Part shown: in pieces, positions 23,831-34,052 of the stretch
Layout of the letters: every line of letters starts with the position of its first letter
Numbering within the stretch: the stretch's first letter is position 1
The notes under the pieces: generated by a model
The model's database searches: none
What the model saw: only the letters and a program-made list of their open reading frames with translations
Told to the model about the DNA's origin: nothing
Position numbers and translations under genes: made by a program
Assembly (NCBI GenBank): GCA_019009955.1
Contig: CM032229.1
Coordinates: 144,889,501-144,953,500 of the forward strand
Reading direction: 5' to 3'
Source of the DNA: Riptortus pedestris
Lineage: Eukaryota > Arthropoda > Insecta > Hemiptera > Alydidae
DNA: 64,000 bases

Positions 23831-24268
23831 GAGAATCACTTTATTGTACAAATGTTTATACAGTTTGTGGGGCTGCTCAATTACATTGAGATGCTGAAGC
23901 ACACAACAACTTATTCATCCCTAGGACAACAGTAAAACAATACATATTGTATTTAGTCAGTTCAATAACTAAAATATTAACTAAAATAAACACAGTCAGG
24001 AACCTAAAAGGTGAATGTCACTAGATATAAAATTAGAAACATCATTATTGTACTAACATGATCCGTCGATCTATAATAAGATCACTGGTCAAAGAAAAAT
24101 TAAAATATATGGTGGGAAATAATCCCTAAAGTATCAATAATGATACCCTCGACCAAGGTTTGCAGAGCCTTCTTGTCTATACCCACCTCGTCAAAAAATG
24201 TCTGGGTACGTTTAGGGACCGTACCTCGGGCACCGAACCACAAGCCTAACACCTGAAAATCCCGCTCC
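23831..24268 (-). mobile_element. 5'-truncated LINE inserted in a DINE-1-like copy
   Basis: The flanking family sequence reads AGCTTATTGTTA on the left and resumes with ATGAGATCAGTAGGAGTGGG on the right, blocks that are adjacent in uninterrupted copies. The 438-bp insert, read on the minus strand, holds the end of an ORF, a 3' UTR of about 270 bp with an AATAAA-type signal, and the end AATAAAGTGATTCT without a poly(A) tail. It is a dead-on-arrival retrotransposon copy. Confidence 0.75.
24100..24264 (-). pseudogene. LINE ORF2 C-terminal tail
   Basis: Fifty-four codons are open to the stop at 24100-24102, beginning RDFQVLGLWFGARGTVPK and ending GIISHHIF. The pattern GLWFGxRGTxP followed by a helix and a hydrophobic end is a recurrent C-terminus of some non-LTR retrotransposon polyproteins, downstream of the reverse transcriptase. 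The frame lacks a start because the copy is 5' truncated. The undamaged frame suggests a fairly recent insertion. I leave the clade unassigned. Confidence 0.6.
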
Positions 24269-24370
24269 CCATGAGATCAGTAGGAGTGGGAGTTTACGGA
24301 AGACGGGAAATGTAAAATATGCCATTATCTCGGTTAACAGTCGAGTTAGAAGACAAATGTATGGAACAAA
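24269..24370 (-). mobile_element. DINE-1-like element, part 2
   Basis: This continues the copy interrupted at 23831: GTAGGAGTGGGAGTTTACGG and TTATCTCGGTTAACAGTCGA, blocks that follow the TTATTGTTA segment in intact copies. It ends before the core. Confidence 0.65.
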
Positions 24371-24908
24371 AATAATAGGAAATTAAAATTTTATTAAACT
24401 AGTAATGTAAATTTTTTTGATCTTGCTCAAAATCGGTGATGTTTTTAATTTTTTATTTTACCTCTCCTTAAACAACCAACCACTCTTTTTGGTTCGATGA
24501 AAATAATGTCTTATTGAAGCTTGAAATAAGACGTTTTTTGATATATTGGTCTATAAATAATGAAAAATATTTATTTATTCAAGATTGCAATATAAAAATG
24601 CAGTGTTGGCACAAAAGTGTATTGAAACATAATTAAAGGAAATTAGCTTCACAATGAGATTGGTTGTGTAACAATTTTGGATACGCCCTTGAATAAAGAG
24701 AAATTAGAATATTTGTTTTTTTTTTTCAATTAATCCCAAGTAAGGCGTAACTTGATGACAATACGCATTAGACGCGTCAAAGAAGAATCTCATATTGGAA
24801 CATATTACCGAAAGGTTTCTTTGAAGCTACACAAGCTGTCGTCTCGAGAACTTCGGAGATCATTGGCTACTTATTTCACTGTAATCTGTATATTATTATT
24901 TATTTGAG

Positions 24909-25140
24909 ATGCCCCTACAATGGCGAACCATCATTTAACATGTTTGAATATAATTTTGCAAAATTAAATAAATATTAAAGTTTTTACAAAGCTAAATATT
25001 ACGAATGCACAAAATAAATAGAACCATGCCGCTACAATGGCGATTCATCTTGTAACATGTTAGAATATAATTTTACAAAATTAAATAATTATTAAAATTT
25101 TTACAAAGCTAAGTTTTACAAATGCACAAAATAAATAGAA
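24909..25140. repeat. Tandem duplication, 117-bp unit, two copies
   Basis: The units start at GCCNCTACAATGGCGA and end at CACAAAATAAATAGAA. The offset between matching positions is 117 bases. It is non-coding. Confidence 0.85.
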
Positions 25141-25197
25141 TGGACAAAACTAATTATAAATTGTTAGTATTTTCACAACATGAGGAAAAAAAAGAAA

Positions 25198-25252
<55 letters not shown>
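25198..25252. repeat. (AT)n microsatellite
   Basis: About 27 AT units after an A-rich stretch. The frame crossing it is an artefact of the repeat. Confidence 0.95.
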
Positions 25253-25254
<2 letters not shown>

Positions 25255-26548
25255 GTAATCTGGATAGAACCATCCTTCAAAAACCAGTCCTCCTCAACGT
25301 CCATTTCAGAGCTTAAGTTACTTAATCCTCAGATTATATCAGGATCGAAGTCATTGAATTAAGTAACCATAAAGGAGCTTAATTAACGCTGATAGTAATG
25401 AATTCGTTCTGCCAGATTTTTTAACTTCACTAATTTCCTCTAATATTGCAAATCCTTCTCCTATGAATATGCACTGAGCGGAAGTTTCAATCATCCAAAT
25501 TGAATTCAATCATTACCTGTTTTTTTTTTGTTTTTTTACATACTTGTATGAAGTAAGGGATGTATTGTAATCACCAAATCACATTACGGTAATCATATTT
25601 CAACGGAATTATCCATTTTAACTCTCCCTGAACCCGTATCGACTAGTTCTGGAGTGAAGTCCGAAACATGTTTGTGTGCTTATAAGTATAAATCAATAAC
25701 GATTTGACATAAAATCTTGAAATGCCATATTTATGGCTGTTGTAAAGTCTAGTTGTGAACCATTTAATTGAAATTAACGAAGTGAGCGATGGTTTGGTTG
25801 AGGGGGGGGGGGGGTTAATGAGGCAAAAATAAAAAGAGAATAATTTCTCCCTGTCTGTCTGACTTACAAAAGATTTCTATGGAATTGCTTTAGTTTAACA
25901 CGAAAAAATCTGTAACTTCTGTCAGTGAAATTACTTGATTCAATGTTTTTTTTTAAGAAAGAAAATATATATATATATATAGTTTCCAAATAAAGTAATT
26001 TTAAATAAAGTGATCTAAACATTTTGTCTATTTAATTAAATAACAGTCCAAGGATGTCACTTGGTGCCCATATCAAACTTTTTTCACTGATATATCAGTC
26101 ATATTATTTATCCCAGCGATTATTCTTAGCTATAATAAGTATTAATCGCCTTCTTTATTTGGAACTAACTGGGAGTTATTTATTTAGGGAAGATAGTTTA
26201 AATGTCCTTTTAATTGACAATTTTGTTTATCACCTCATAAAACAACAAATTGAGCGAAATAATGCTATAAGAAGTAACCGCCCAATAACCAGTAGTTATA
26301 ATATGATACTGTTTCATGAGGAAATAATGTTAGTTAATTCTGTATTTAGGCTCTTTGAAATACCTGTAAAATACAACTGAATTACAGGAAGTATTTTTAA
26401 GGACAATGGCAGAATAATGGTGCTGTGGGGTCGGAAGGTTTGTGATAGGTCACCAGGTTACGTTATGTAGAGCTAACCATTAGACTAACTTATCAGACGT
26501 TTTAGAGCAAGTGCATGCCATCATATAAATCAGTCTTCAAAGATATAA

Positions 26549-26550
<2 letters not shown>
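25253..26550. other. No recognised gene; one 108-codon open frame
   Basis: A plus-strand frame at 26054-26380 begins with ATG and encodes 108 residues of mixed composition, with a hydrophobic middle (YLSQRLFLAIISINRLLYLE). I recognise no family, and no splice or promoter evidence can be judged. A G-run of 13 lies near 25802-25814. A chance frame is about as likely as a real fragment. Confidence 0.3.
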
Positions 26551-26636
<86 letters not shown>

Positions 26637-26642
26637 TTATAT
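26548..26642. repeat. (AT)n microsatellite, about 90 bp
   Basis: A long AT run, slightly interrupted by GTAT and TTTATA near its right end. It is among the longest in the window. Confidence 0.95.
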
Positions 26643-27120
26643 ACATAAATTCATATATGTGGCACTCATAGATTTGTGGTAAACCGTCCGACTTTAGGCC
26701 ACCTAAGTCAATTAACATGGAGCATAGTTAATACATGAATGGGAAAGCGATGAGATGATAAACCGTTTCGGTACCAGAAAGCACTGGTGGTTTCCTGCGG
26801 CGATGGAAAGATAGGAATCTAGTGAGTGAATCAGTCTGACTCCCCGTCGGTATGGCAAAGGACAATAACTGTCCTAGATCTATCTCGTCAACTGCTAAAC
26901 TGGCCGTTGGTGATACAACCACAGCCTCTTCCCCGGATATAACGGCAATCCATTGGTGACAATTCACACCAGGTCCTCTTCGGTTAACGGGGACGGTATG
27001 TCGAGTTGGTCACTCACTCCTTAAAACACTAGTCGCGAATCCCTGGAGTCCATCTCAGGGGTGGCTAAAACTTTTTATGGCCTATAGTCCCAATCAAATA
27101 TAGATATATATCTGTTAAGC

Positions 27121-27202
27121 CATACTCCATTGAAAACAATACATTTTTCCTTGTTTAAAACATCTTAATTATTTGCATCCCCACACTGTATATTGACCTA
27201 GA

Positions 27203-27203
<1 letters not shown>
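27121..27203 (+). repeat. Inverted-repeat arm, left
   Basis: It contains CATACTCCATTGAAAACAAT, TTTTTCCTTGTTTAAAACAT and CATCCCCACACTGTAT. The same sequence occurs inverted at 28564-28652 with a few indels. The two arms enclose a composite Helitron and microsatellites, so the pair resembles the ends of a foldback or MITE-like element into which the Helitron inserted. Confidence 0.75.

Positions 27204-27204
<1 letters not shown>

Positions 27205-27262
<58 letters not shown>
27205..27262. repeat. (AT)n microsatellite
   Basis: About 28 TA units between the left inverted arm and the Helitron body. Confidence 0.95.
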
Positions 27263-27264
<2 letters not shown>

Positions 27265-27269
<5 letters not shown>

Positions 27270-28490
27270 CTCTGTCTGTGGAGTGTTTTTTTTCTCGAAA
27301 TTTCACGATACGTTTTCGTTTCACATGTCATAGACACCATAACCGCATTTTGTTTATTTCGTGTCTGTTTGTTTGTTTTTTGGTTACCTTTTCACGCATA
27401 AACGGTTAAACCGAATTTTATGAAACATGGTATGTATATTACTACTAACATAACTAAGACTTTAGGCTATATTAATATTCTCTGAAACGAACATGAGTCG
27501 GGGTTATAATGGAGGCCTGAAATTAAAAATAACGATATTTCGTTTCGTATTGATTTTTCGGCAAATATGCACATAACAAAAGTTGATTATTTTGTTATTT
27601 AGAGTAACTTTTGTTATGTAAGCTTTTTTCATATACCGAATTATAAACGAGGTATAAGCTAAAACATATAGCGGAATTGAACAATATTATTTGGCACAAA
27701 AGACTCAATCGAACGAAATAAAACTCGGTATGTGTATTAGAACTAACGCCTTCATTATAATAAGCCATACCAACAGTTCTAGGGACGGGCAGGAGTAAGG
27801 GAGGCCTGAAATTAAAAATACAGGTATTTCGTTTTCTATTGGTTTTTCTGCAAATATGCACATGCCACAAGTTGTTTATTTTGTTATTTAAACTAACTTT
27901 TGTTATATTCATTTTTGTCGTATAACAAAGTATAAACGAGCTGGAGCCAACGATTTTGTTGGGCACTAACGATAGAACCGAACTTAACAGAATTCGGAAT
28001 GTGAATTAGCATTAATTCTTTCATGATTATAAGATATATTAAAATTTTTAGGTCCAAACGGGGGTTATGAGGGAGGCCTGAAATGAAAAATTGCGACATT
28101 CCGATTCCAATTGGTTTTTCAACGATTTTCTATAAAACTACCATCATTAGTCAGTCAACTATGATTTCCCGGACGTCGTCGGGTATATTAGCTAGATTGT
28201 TTACAGAAAATACGTACATTATAGATGATATTTAATTATAATAAATGTTTTCCATGATTATGATTTGAATTATTCATGGTGTGCCAAACAGTGGAGAAGG
28301 AATGATTACAGACTTATTTTCATTTATTCTTCAAATATAAAATTTTTTTTCTATAAGTCGCCCAACGGACCCTTACGGGAAAAAGTGAACCCAGACGGAA
28401 GAGCAGTTGTACAGGTAGAAGCATTGCCAAAAACAAAATAGAACCTGACCGGCTCAAATGATTTCCCGAGCGAAGCCGGTACCTAGGCTA

Positions 28491-28492
<2 letters not shown>
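27265..28492 (+). mobile_element. Composite Helitron with internal tandem repeats
   Basis: Two Helitron-type 3' ends are present. One is at about 28165-28190 (CCCGGACGTCGTCGGG hairpin, then eight bases and CTAG). The other is at 28464-28492 (CCGAGCGAAGCCGG hairpin, then GTACCTAGG and CTAG), immediately before T and a (TA)n tract. Inside, a unit of about 270-290 bp starting GGAGGCCTGAAAT repeats at 27511, 27800 and 28072. The upstream block with TTCACGCATAAACGGTTAAA resembles Helitron-associated text in other insects. No Rep/helicase coding is seen, so it is non-autonomous. The precise 5' end (expected TC) was not fixed. Confidence 0.7.
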
Positions 28493-28493
<1 letters not shown>

Positions 28494-28544
<51 letters not shown>

Positions 28545-28563
28545 CACACACACACACACACAC
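28494..28563. repeat. (TA)n and (CA)n microsatellites
   Basis: TA units directly after the Helitron CTAG end, then CA units up to the right inverted arm. Confidence 0.95.
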
Positions 28564-28651
28564 TCTAGGTTAATCAATATTGATACAGTGTGGGGATGAT
28601 AATAAAAAAGATGTTTTAAACAAGGAAAAATGTATTGTTTTTGGTGGAGTA

Positions 28652-28652
<1 letters not shown>
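28564..28652 (-). repeat. Inverted-repeat arm, right
   Basis: Reverse complement of 27121-27203, slightly longer. It includes CTCTAGGTTAATCAATATTG and GTGTGGGGATGATAATAAAA. It is followed at once by a (GT)n tract. Confidence 0.75.

Positions 28653-28708
<56 letters not shown>
28653..28708. repeat. (GT)n microsatellite
   Basis: About 26 GT units. Open frames in this stretch arise from the dinucleotide repeat. Confidence 0.95.
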
Positions 28709-28711
<3 letters not shown>

Positions 28712-29684
28712 CGAGCGCGTGTCGAACAGTCTTCTCATATCAACCGTCATAATTTTTCTGTCTCATGATAATCATGAGGCAGAGAAAATGAAAACTGGAC
28801 AAGCTAAATTAAAAAAAACAAGCCTTGATCAACCTTCGCCTAGTAAATTGGTTAAATTATATTTTTCAGTAAATATCAAAATAGATATTCTAATGAAATA
28901 ATTAAAAAAAAAGAAGTACAAATTGGATAGACGTCAACATCAAGTATTCAAATTTTTAATTAAGTACTCAAATGTTCATTAAGAGTTAGGTTAAAAATTT
29001 AATTTGGTAAAATTTATAATTTATGTTAATTTAATTGATGATGAAGCTGTTTGTGATGAATTCCTTGATTCTAGGAATTACTTTACCCAATATATAATTC
29101 AGCATTAAAACAAGAATAATCAATGATGACGTCACAACAGTCCCCAGAAATTCTCGTTTCAAATATTGCTTCCTATTCCCCAGTGTATAAATTAATATTA
29201 TTCTCCTGACAAAGGTCGGTGCTGCATTGTGCCGGAACTAATGTGACAGTTTAAATGCAAGAATTAATACACTCTACTGCACCTACGGAAATGAACACTT
29301 GCCTTAGTTATGTTTAATGTTTTTCATGACAAGCGTATAATCAATGCAAAACAATTTTAGTTACCCTTTCTTTTATTAATTTATTTCTTTTACATATATA
29401 TATGGTGATGTTATTCTTTTTGGAGTTTTGGTCAATGTTGGTGAAATAAATCTTAGTTTATGCCGATATTTCGAGAATCTTTATTTTCTCTTCTTCAGGG
29501 TTGTAAAATTACAGGTACTACTCTATAATATTAAACTAGAGAGTAAAAGGGGGTGCTTATGCTATTATTACTTACCGAGAGTAAAGAGACTTAAAAACTA
29601 TTACACATAACTATTGCATTCACCAACAATTCCAAAAAGAATATCAACACTATATATAAATATAACCTGGTCGAAAGCATCAAC

Positions 29685-29721
<37 letters not shown>

Positions 29722-29865
29722 TATTTTTCAGTTCATATTGTACTGTTGCCAGGAAAAGTCAATTGGCTACTCTATTATGAGTAAACTACTGTGAACATAA
29801 ATTGTATGTTAATTTGAGTGCAATACTGGGAGTTCGAAGAGTCATTAAGGGATTGTACCCACACA
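28709..29865. other. No gene; contains (AT)n at 29689-29720
   Basis: AT-rich sequence with no recognised domain. The 60-codon frame at 29428-29610 has no motif. Confidence 0.4.
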
Positions 29866-29889
29866 CACAAACACACACACACACACACC

Positions 29890-29920
<31 letters not shown>

Positions 29921-29944
29921 ACTCACACACACGCACACACACAA
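29866..29944. repeat. (CA)n microsatellite
   Basis: Imperfect CA array with a few CCC, TAC, TCA and GCA interruptions. The two overlapping open frames are repeat artefacts. Confidence 0.95.
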
Positions 29945-29987
29945 TGTCGGCATTTCTGAAAATATATTTATTGATGGTAGTGGAGAT

Positions 29988-30684
29988 ATTTCAGCAGATT
30001 TCCCTTTAGGGAAATCAGCTATTTAGGTCGTACTCATGACGCGATATTTAAATTTTTTCTTCAAATGTTCATCTATCCTATCTAGGAGATGACGAAAATG
30101 TAATAACATTTACTATAAATATTGTTATATACATTTATTCCCTATCTTGAATATTAACCGAGATATATGCATTTTTCAGTATTCAGCCACCAGGAAACCC
30201 CCACATCTACTCATTTTACATAAACACTACTCGGTTATGTTATAAACCACATCATTCAAAGCTTAAAGACCAAATCTTGTTTTCTAGAGACAACGATTAT
30301 ACGACATACATAAAAATATGTTCTGGTGACCCCCCACCCCCCTTCTTAAGTTTTTGGACTACTTAAATTTGATTGATTGAGATAATAATTATTTTGATTC
30401 ATTATAAATGTCAGTAATAGATATAGCAAGTAGGTTTCAATCAAATTAATACGTTATATTCAGATGTATTCCAGTAATTGTTTTTCTTTCCAGTAAGAAA
30501 AGAAGAAAGTTGGCAGAACTGTTTGTTTACATTTCAGATGCGGGAGGTTTCTTATTTTCGTTTGTATTTATTCACTTAATATTCACTGTGGGGTTGTGTT
30601 ACCGGTATGTAGATATATCTGTTCTTATACTTCACGCGGGAAATCTTCTTAGTTTACGCAGCTCCTGCGTGATGGACTTTATTT
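29988..30684 (+). mobile_element. DINE-1-like element, subfamily B, both ends present
   Basis: The 5' end has AGCAGATTTCCCTTTAGGG with its palindromic partner and the CATGACGCGATATTTAAA block. The core with (AT)n is absent. After the C-run near 30330 there is an extra segment of about 330 bp (TAAGTTTTTGGACTACTTAA, TTTGTTTACATTTCAGATG) that is shared with 31470-31672 and 33590-34052. The 3' end has GGGAAATCTTCTTAGTTTAC and the hairpin ACGCAGCTCCTGCGT followed by GATGGACTTTA. Confidence 0.8.
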
Positions 30685-30893
30685 TGTTCGTCTGCTTTGT
30701 AATTTATGCTATTGGGGTCTATGTTAATGCTGGAGGTTTCAGAAATGAGACTTTTATGGTATTTTTTGTGTGTGTATCTAGTATGGAAGTTTTCTAGATA
30801 CGCCAAAAAATCACCATAAACGTCTCATTTCTTAAACCTTCCATATTAGCATAAACAACAATAGAATAAATTACAAAACAGACGAACAAAAAA
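30685..30893. repeat. Long near-palindromic hairpin, about 100-bp arms
   Basis: The left arm (TTTTGTTCGTCTGCTTTGTA to GTATCTAGTATGGAA) and right arm (GATACGCCAAAAAATCACCA to AAACAGACGAACAAAAAATA) pair along about 100 bp with few mismatches around a very short loop near 30795. It starts exactly where the neighbouring DINE-1-like 3' end stops. It could be a MITE or an inverted duplication. A transcript would form a long double-stranded RNA hairpin, but transcription is not shown. Confidence 0.8.
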
Positions 30894-31082
30894 TATCTCC
30901 CACATATGCACACATCCATCCATTTTGGTTTTTCCCCTTACCCTACCCATCCCTACCTGCCTCTGCCTTATCCTCATTCAAGATGTAGTTTTCACTGAGT
31001 GCACTGATTTATGCTCTCTGGTCCTCCTCTATGTTAATTGGTATGTACCATATCTAATTTATCAATTTCTTGATACAGTCTT

Positions 31083-31320
31083 AACTCGGTATTTAAATCG
31101 TTTTATGTAAAAAGGAAGATCAAGTTTGTTAACGGCTGAAATCGGACCAGTGGGAGGGGTATTTCAAACATTGAAAATATCTCCGTTATGATGCATCGGA
31201 TCGAAAATTTGTATAAAACCAATCTTATTGCAAATTAAATTTACTATAAATATTGTTATATACATTTATTCTCTATCTTCAATGTTAACCGAGATATTTG
31301 CACTTTTATGAAGCTGTGGT
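31083..31320 (+). mobile_element. DINE-1-like core fragment
   Basis: It starts in the block after the (AT)n core (ATCGTTTTATGTAAAAAGGA, GTTAACGGCTGAAATCGGAC) and runs through GATGCATCGGATCG and TAACCGAGATATTTGCACTT to the variant ending with TTCGGCCGTTTTCGTAACTT, which is shared with 56900-56950. Confidence 0.75.
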
Positions 31321-31469
31321 CGGGTATTGTTCGGATTAGTTCGGCCGTTTTCGTAACTTATCGGCTCAGGTGGAAGCTTCTTCTAACCTTACCTGTCGTT
31401 TCTAACCTTCCTTACCTTCTTCACTTTGTGTGATTTATGCAAATAAGGTCTGTTCATCCGCCGCCCCCC

Positions 31470-31672
31470 CCCACCTTCTTTTGTTCTTGTACTACTAAAA
31501 TTTGAGTTATTAAAATATAAATTATTTTTATGTACAATTCAGAAGCAGTTTCAGTTGGGGATTTATTAAAATTCACTGAAAGATTTCTTATTACCGTTTG
31601 TATTTACTCATGGTGGGCTTGTATTACAAGTATGCAGATTTTCTATTGTAAAACTTCACATGGGAAGTGACG
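31470..31672 (+). mobile_element. DINE-1-like subfamily B, 3' part
   Basis: It matches the subfamily B extension at 30330-30684 (ACTACTAAAATTTGAGTTAT, TTTCTTATTACCGTTTGTAT) and ends GGGAAGTGACGGACTTTT, with the hairpin segment deleted. Confidence 0.65.
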
Positions 31673-32029
31673 GACTTTTTATACCTATAAGTGGTTAACT
31701 TCAGAACACACTCACACATGCATTCTGCTCTTAGAAAACGCTTGTCCCTCAGACACTGTAAGAACTAAGCAGGTTTCCTAAGTGCGGCTAACACACTTGT
31801 GATCTCATCTCACCAGATGTTCTCTATTTTTATGTAAAAAAATTGATGAGTAGAAGGAAGAATTACTAAGGGCTGGAAACAAGAAAGTACGAATAACTCG
31901 TTTGATACTTAAGTTACTAAAAAGTTCATAGTACAAGAATTATAGGGCAAGGTTGGTTCTATAACATTTTTCGATAAGACTCATAATATCTGAGATATTT
32001 TGAATTTTTGAATCCCCTCACCATTCCTC
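31673..32029 (-). mobile_element. DINE-1-like variant fragment
   Basis: It has ACTAAGCAGGTTTCCTAAGT, then TCATCTCACCAGATGTTCTC, then TGGTTCTATAACATTTTTCG and ATCTGAGATATTTTGAATTT. These blocks also occur at 60265 and 60830. The Helitron at 32030 follows directly. Confidence 0.5.
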
Positions 32030-32503
32030 CTCTAGTTTCATCCAATAACTAATATGGCCTTTACTATTGCATACCGGCAAATGGAGGGGGGGGGGTTTGC
32101 AAGGGAGGCCTAAAATTAAAAATAGCGATATTTTTTGGCAAATATGCACAGGATAAAAGTTGTTTATTTTGTTATTTAGATTAATGTTTATTATATTTAA
32201 TTTTGTTGTATAACAAAGTATAAACGAGATATACACTAAAATATTAATGTGGGAGCCAACAATTTTATTGGACACTAACGATTGAACCGAACTTAACAAA
32301 ACTCTATATGTAAATTAGCATTAATTCTTCCATGATTATAAGCTATGTTAAAGTTTTTAGGTTCGAACGGGAGTGGGGGTTATAAGGGAGACCTGAATAA
32401 AAAATTCCAGATTTTTAATTTTCTATTTGTTTTTAGGCAAACGTGCATATAACAATTGTGTCGCTTGAAATATCCTTCAGGACAACGTCTGTCGGGTCCG
32501 CTA
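32030..32503 (+). mobile_element. Helitron 3' part (plus strand)
   Basis: It shares blocks with 27510-28140 (GGCCTAAAATTAAAAATAGC, GTATAAACGAGATATACAC, AGCATTAATTCTTCCATGAT). It ends GGACAACGTCTGTCGGGTCC then GCTAG, next to T and a TA-rich tract, as in the copy at 15368. There is no coding capacity. The left boundary is set by homology, not by a recognised 5' end. Confidence 0.75.
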
Positions 32504-32895
32504 GTATATATAAATATATAAGAGGCTGATTTCTCTTGATCAGAGTCTGCTAAAACTCATTAAGGTATTACGTCATTTGGAGTGAAATATCTTACACGTG
32601 GGGACCTGTCTCACAACTGTCCTAATTCCTTGGCACGTGCAGTCCTAATTAAAATATTTAAATTGGAACTGGATGCTGAAAATATCAAGATCCCAAGAAC
32701 TTGAATATGATGTTTTTTCACGCCAGGTGAATTCGGGGAACCAGAGGGACTTGAATACGTATATTTTATTTTAATTAAACCCGTGATACGTTTACGCTTA
32801 GTAATATTTCTCGTGGCACTTCGCTACCACATTTATTTCAGTTCTTTTTGTGATAAGCCCTTTTCGGAACTTTGTCCTCGTAAAGTTGGCTCATT
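32504..32895. other. No gene recognised
   Basis: Apart from the TA-rich start next to the Helitron end, I see no repeat or coding signal. Confidence 0.4.
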
Positions 32896-33031
32896 ATTTA
32901 AATTATTAATAAAGTTCATGGAGATTTCACATTAGGAAAAATGGCGAGAGTTTTGCCAAATAGGGGAAATTTTGTAAAACTCCCGTCATTTTCCTTCTGT
33001 GAAATCTTCATGAACTTTATAAATAATTTAT
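32896..33031. mobile_element. Hairpin MITE-like inverted repeat, about 60-bp arms
   Basis: The left arm TAAATTATTAATAAAGTTCA onward (ATGGAGATTTCACATTAGG, AAAATGGCGAGAGTTTTG) pairs with the right arm (CTCCCGTCATTTTCCTTC, GAAATCTTCATGAACTTTAT, AAATAATTTA) around a loop of about 15 bases near 32958-32972. It is non-coding. No convincing target duplication was found in the AT-rich flanks. Confidence 0.75.
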
Positions 33032-33584
33032 GTAAGTAGCGTCAGTCGATAACTTAAAAATATAATTCAAATACATTCAGATATATATTTCTTCGAATGT
33101 AAATTGTGGATACAAGTTATTGATCTGGTTTATGCTCGTGCGCTGGAGAGCATGCATATTTATATATATTGCAACTGAAATTGGAAATCAAATTGTCCTA
33201 GAAAGATATTTTAGCGCCTTCCAATAGAAAACCAGAAAGTGGAGTTGCACTGTTGGCGATATTTTCAGAAAATTTCTTTTGTGAGTTTCCATTTCCTCTA
33301 TAATAAAGCACTTGTTGCGTCGAAATAAACGGTTTGAAAATGTGTTTGTAAACCATTAGAAAGAGGTCTTTTTCATTTTCTGTATGATGTAAATATTTTA
33401 TATATCAACTGTCCCTGACAATGTTCATTTAGTTCCTTTTAATGTGATAGAATTAGTGTTGAAAATTAAAAATATCTTAATATCTTGTTAATGAGTTTCC
33501 AAGCCCCCATATGAATTTCGCCCCCCCCCCCCGAATAATGTCGTATTTTATAACTATTAGTTTTTATCTTCAGAACGGTATGGA
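33032..33584. other. No gene recognised
   Basis: Unique-looking sequence with a run of about 12 Cs near 33521-33532. No coding frame or family match. Confidence 0.4.
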
Positions 33585-34052
33585 TATTAGGTTATGTTTA
33601 AAGAGCTTAATAAACCACATCATTTGAAGCTTAAACACCAAATATGGTTTTCAAGAAACATTTATTAAACGAGATACATGCAAATATGTTCAGGTGACCC
33701 CCCCCCCTCCTTAAGTTTTTGGACTACTTAAATTTGATTGATTGATATTATAAATTATTCTGATTCATTATATATTACAGTACTAGGTATAGTAAATAGT
33801 TTTCAATCAAAGTAATATGTTATATTCAGATATATTACAGTAATTGTTTTTCTTCCCGGTGAGAAGTTGGCAGACCTGTTTGTTTACATTTCAGATGCTT
33901 CCCATGGGAAAGTTTCTTATTATCGTTTGTATTTAGTCACTTAATATTCACAGTGGTGTTGTTTTATGGGTATGTAGATTTATCTATTATTAAACTTCAC
34001 GTCTGCTTCAATCTGCTTAGTTTACCCAACCCCTGCGTGACGGATTTATAAC
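33585..34052 (+). mobile_element. DINE-1-like subfamily B, 3' part
   Basis: It runs from the GGTTATGTTTAAAGAGCTTA block and C-run through the subfamily B extension (TAAGTTTTTGGACTACTTAA, TGTTTGTTTACATTTCAGAT) to a worn 3' end CAATCTGCTTAGTTTACCCA and CCCCTGCGTGACGGATTT. One hairpin arm has changed. Confidence 0.78.

Noticed and set aside
26530..26718. Long frames of IY dipeptides, here and at the other (AT)n tracts
   Set aside because: AT repeats have no stop in either register, so they yield open frames automatically.
29802..30026. Open frames of TH and HT dipeptides
   Set aside because: Produced by a (CA)n microsatellite; no protein evidence.
30510..30797. 95-codon hydrophobic frame resembling a membrane protein
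   Set aside because: It lies entirely within the DINE-1-like subfamily B copy and the adjoining hairpin; T-rich codons create the hydrophobic bias.
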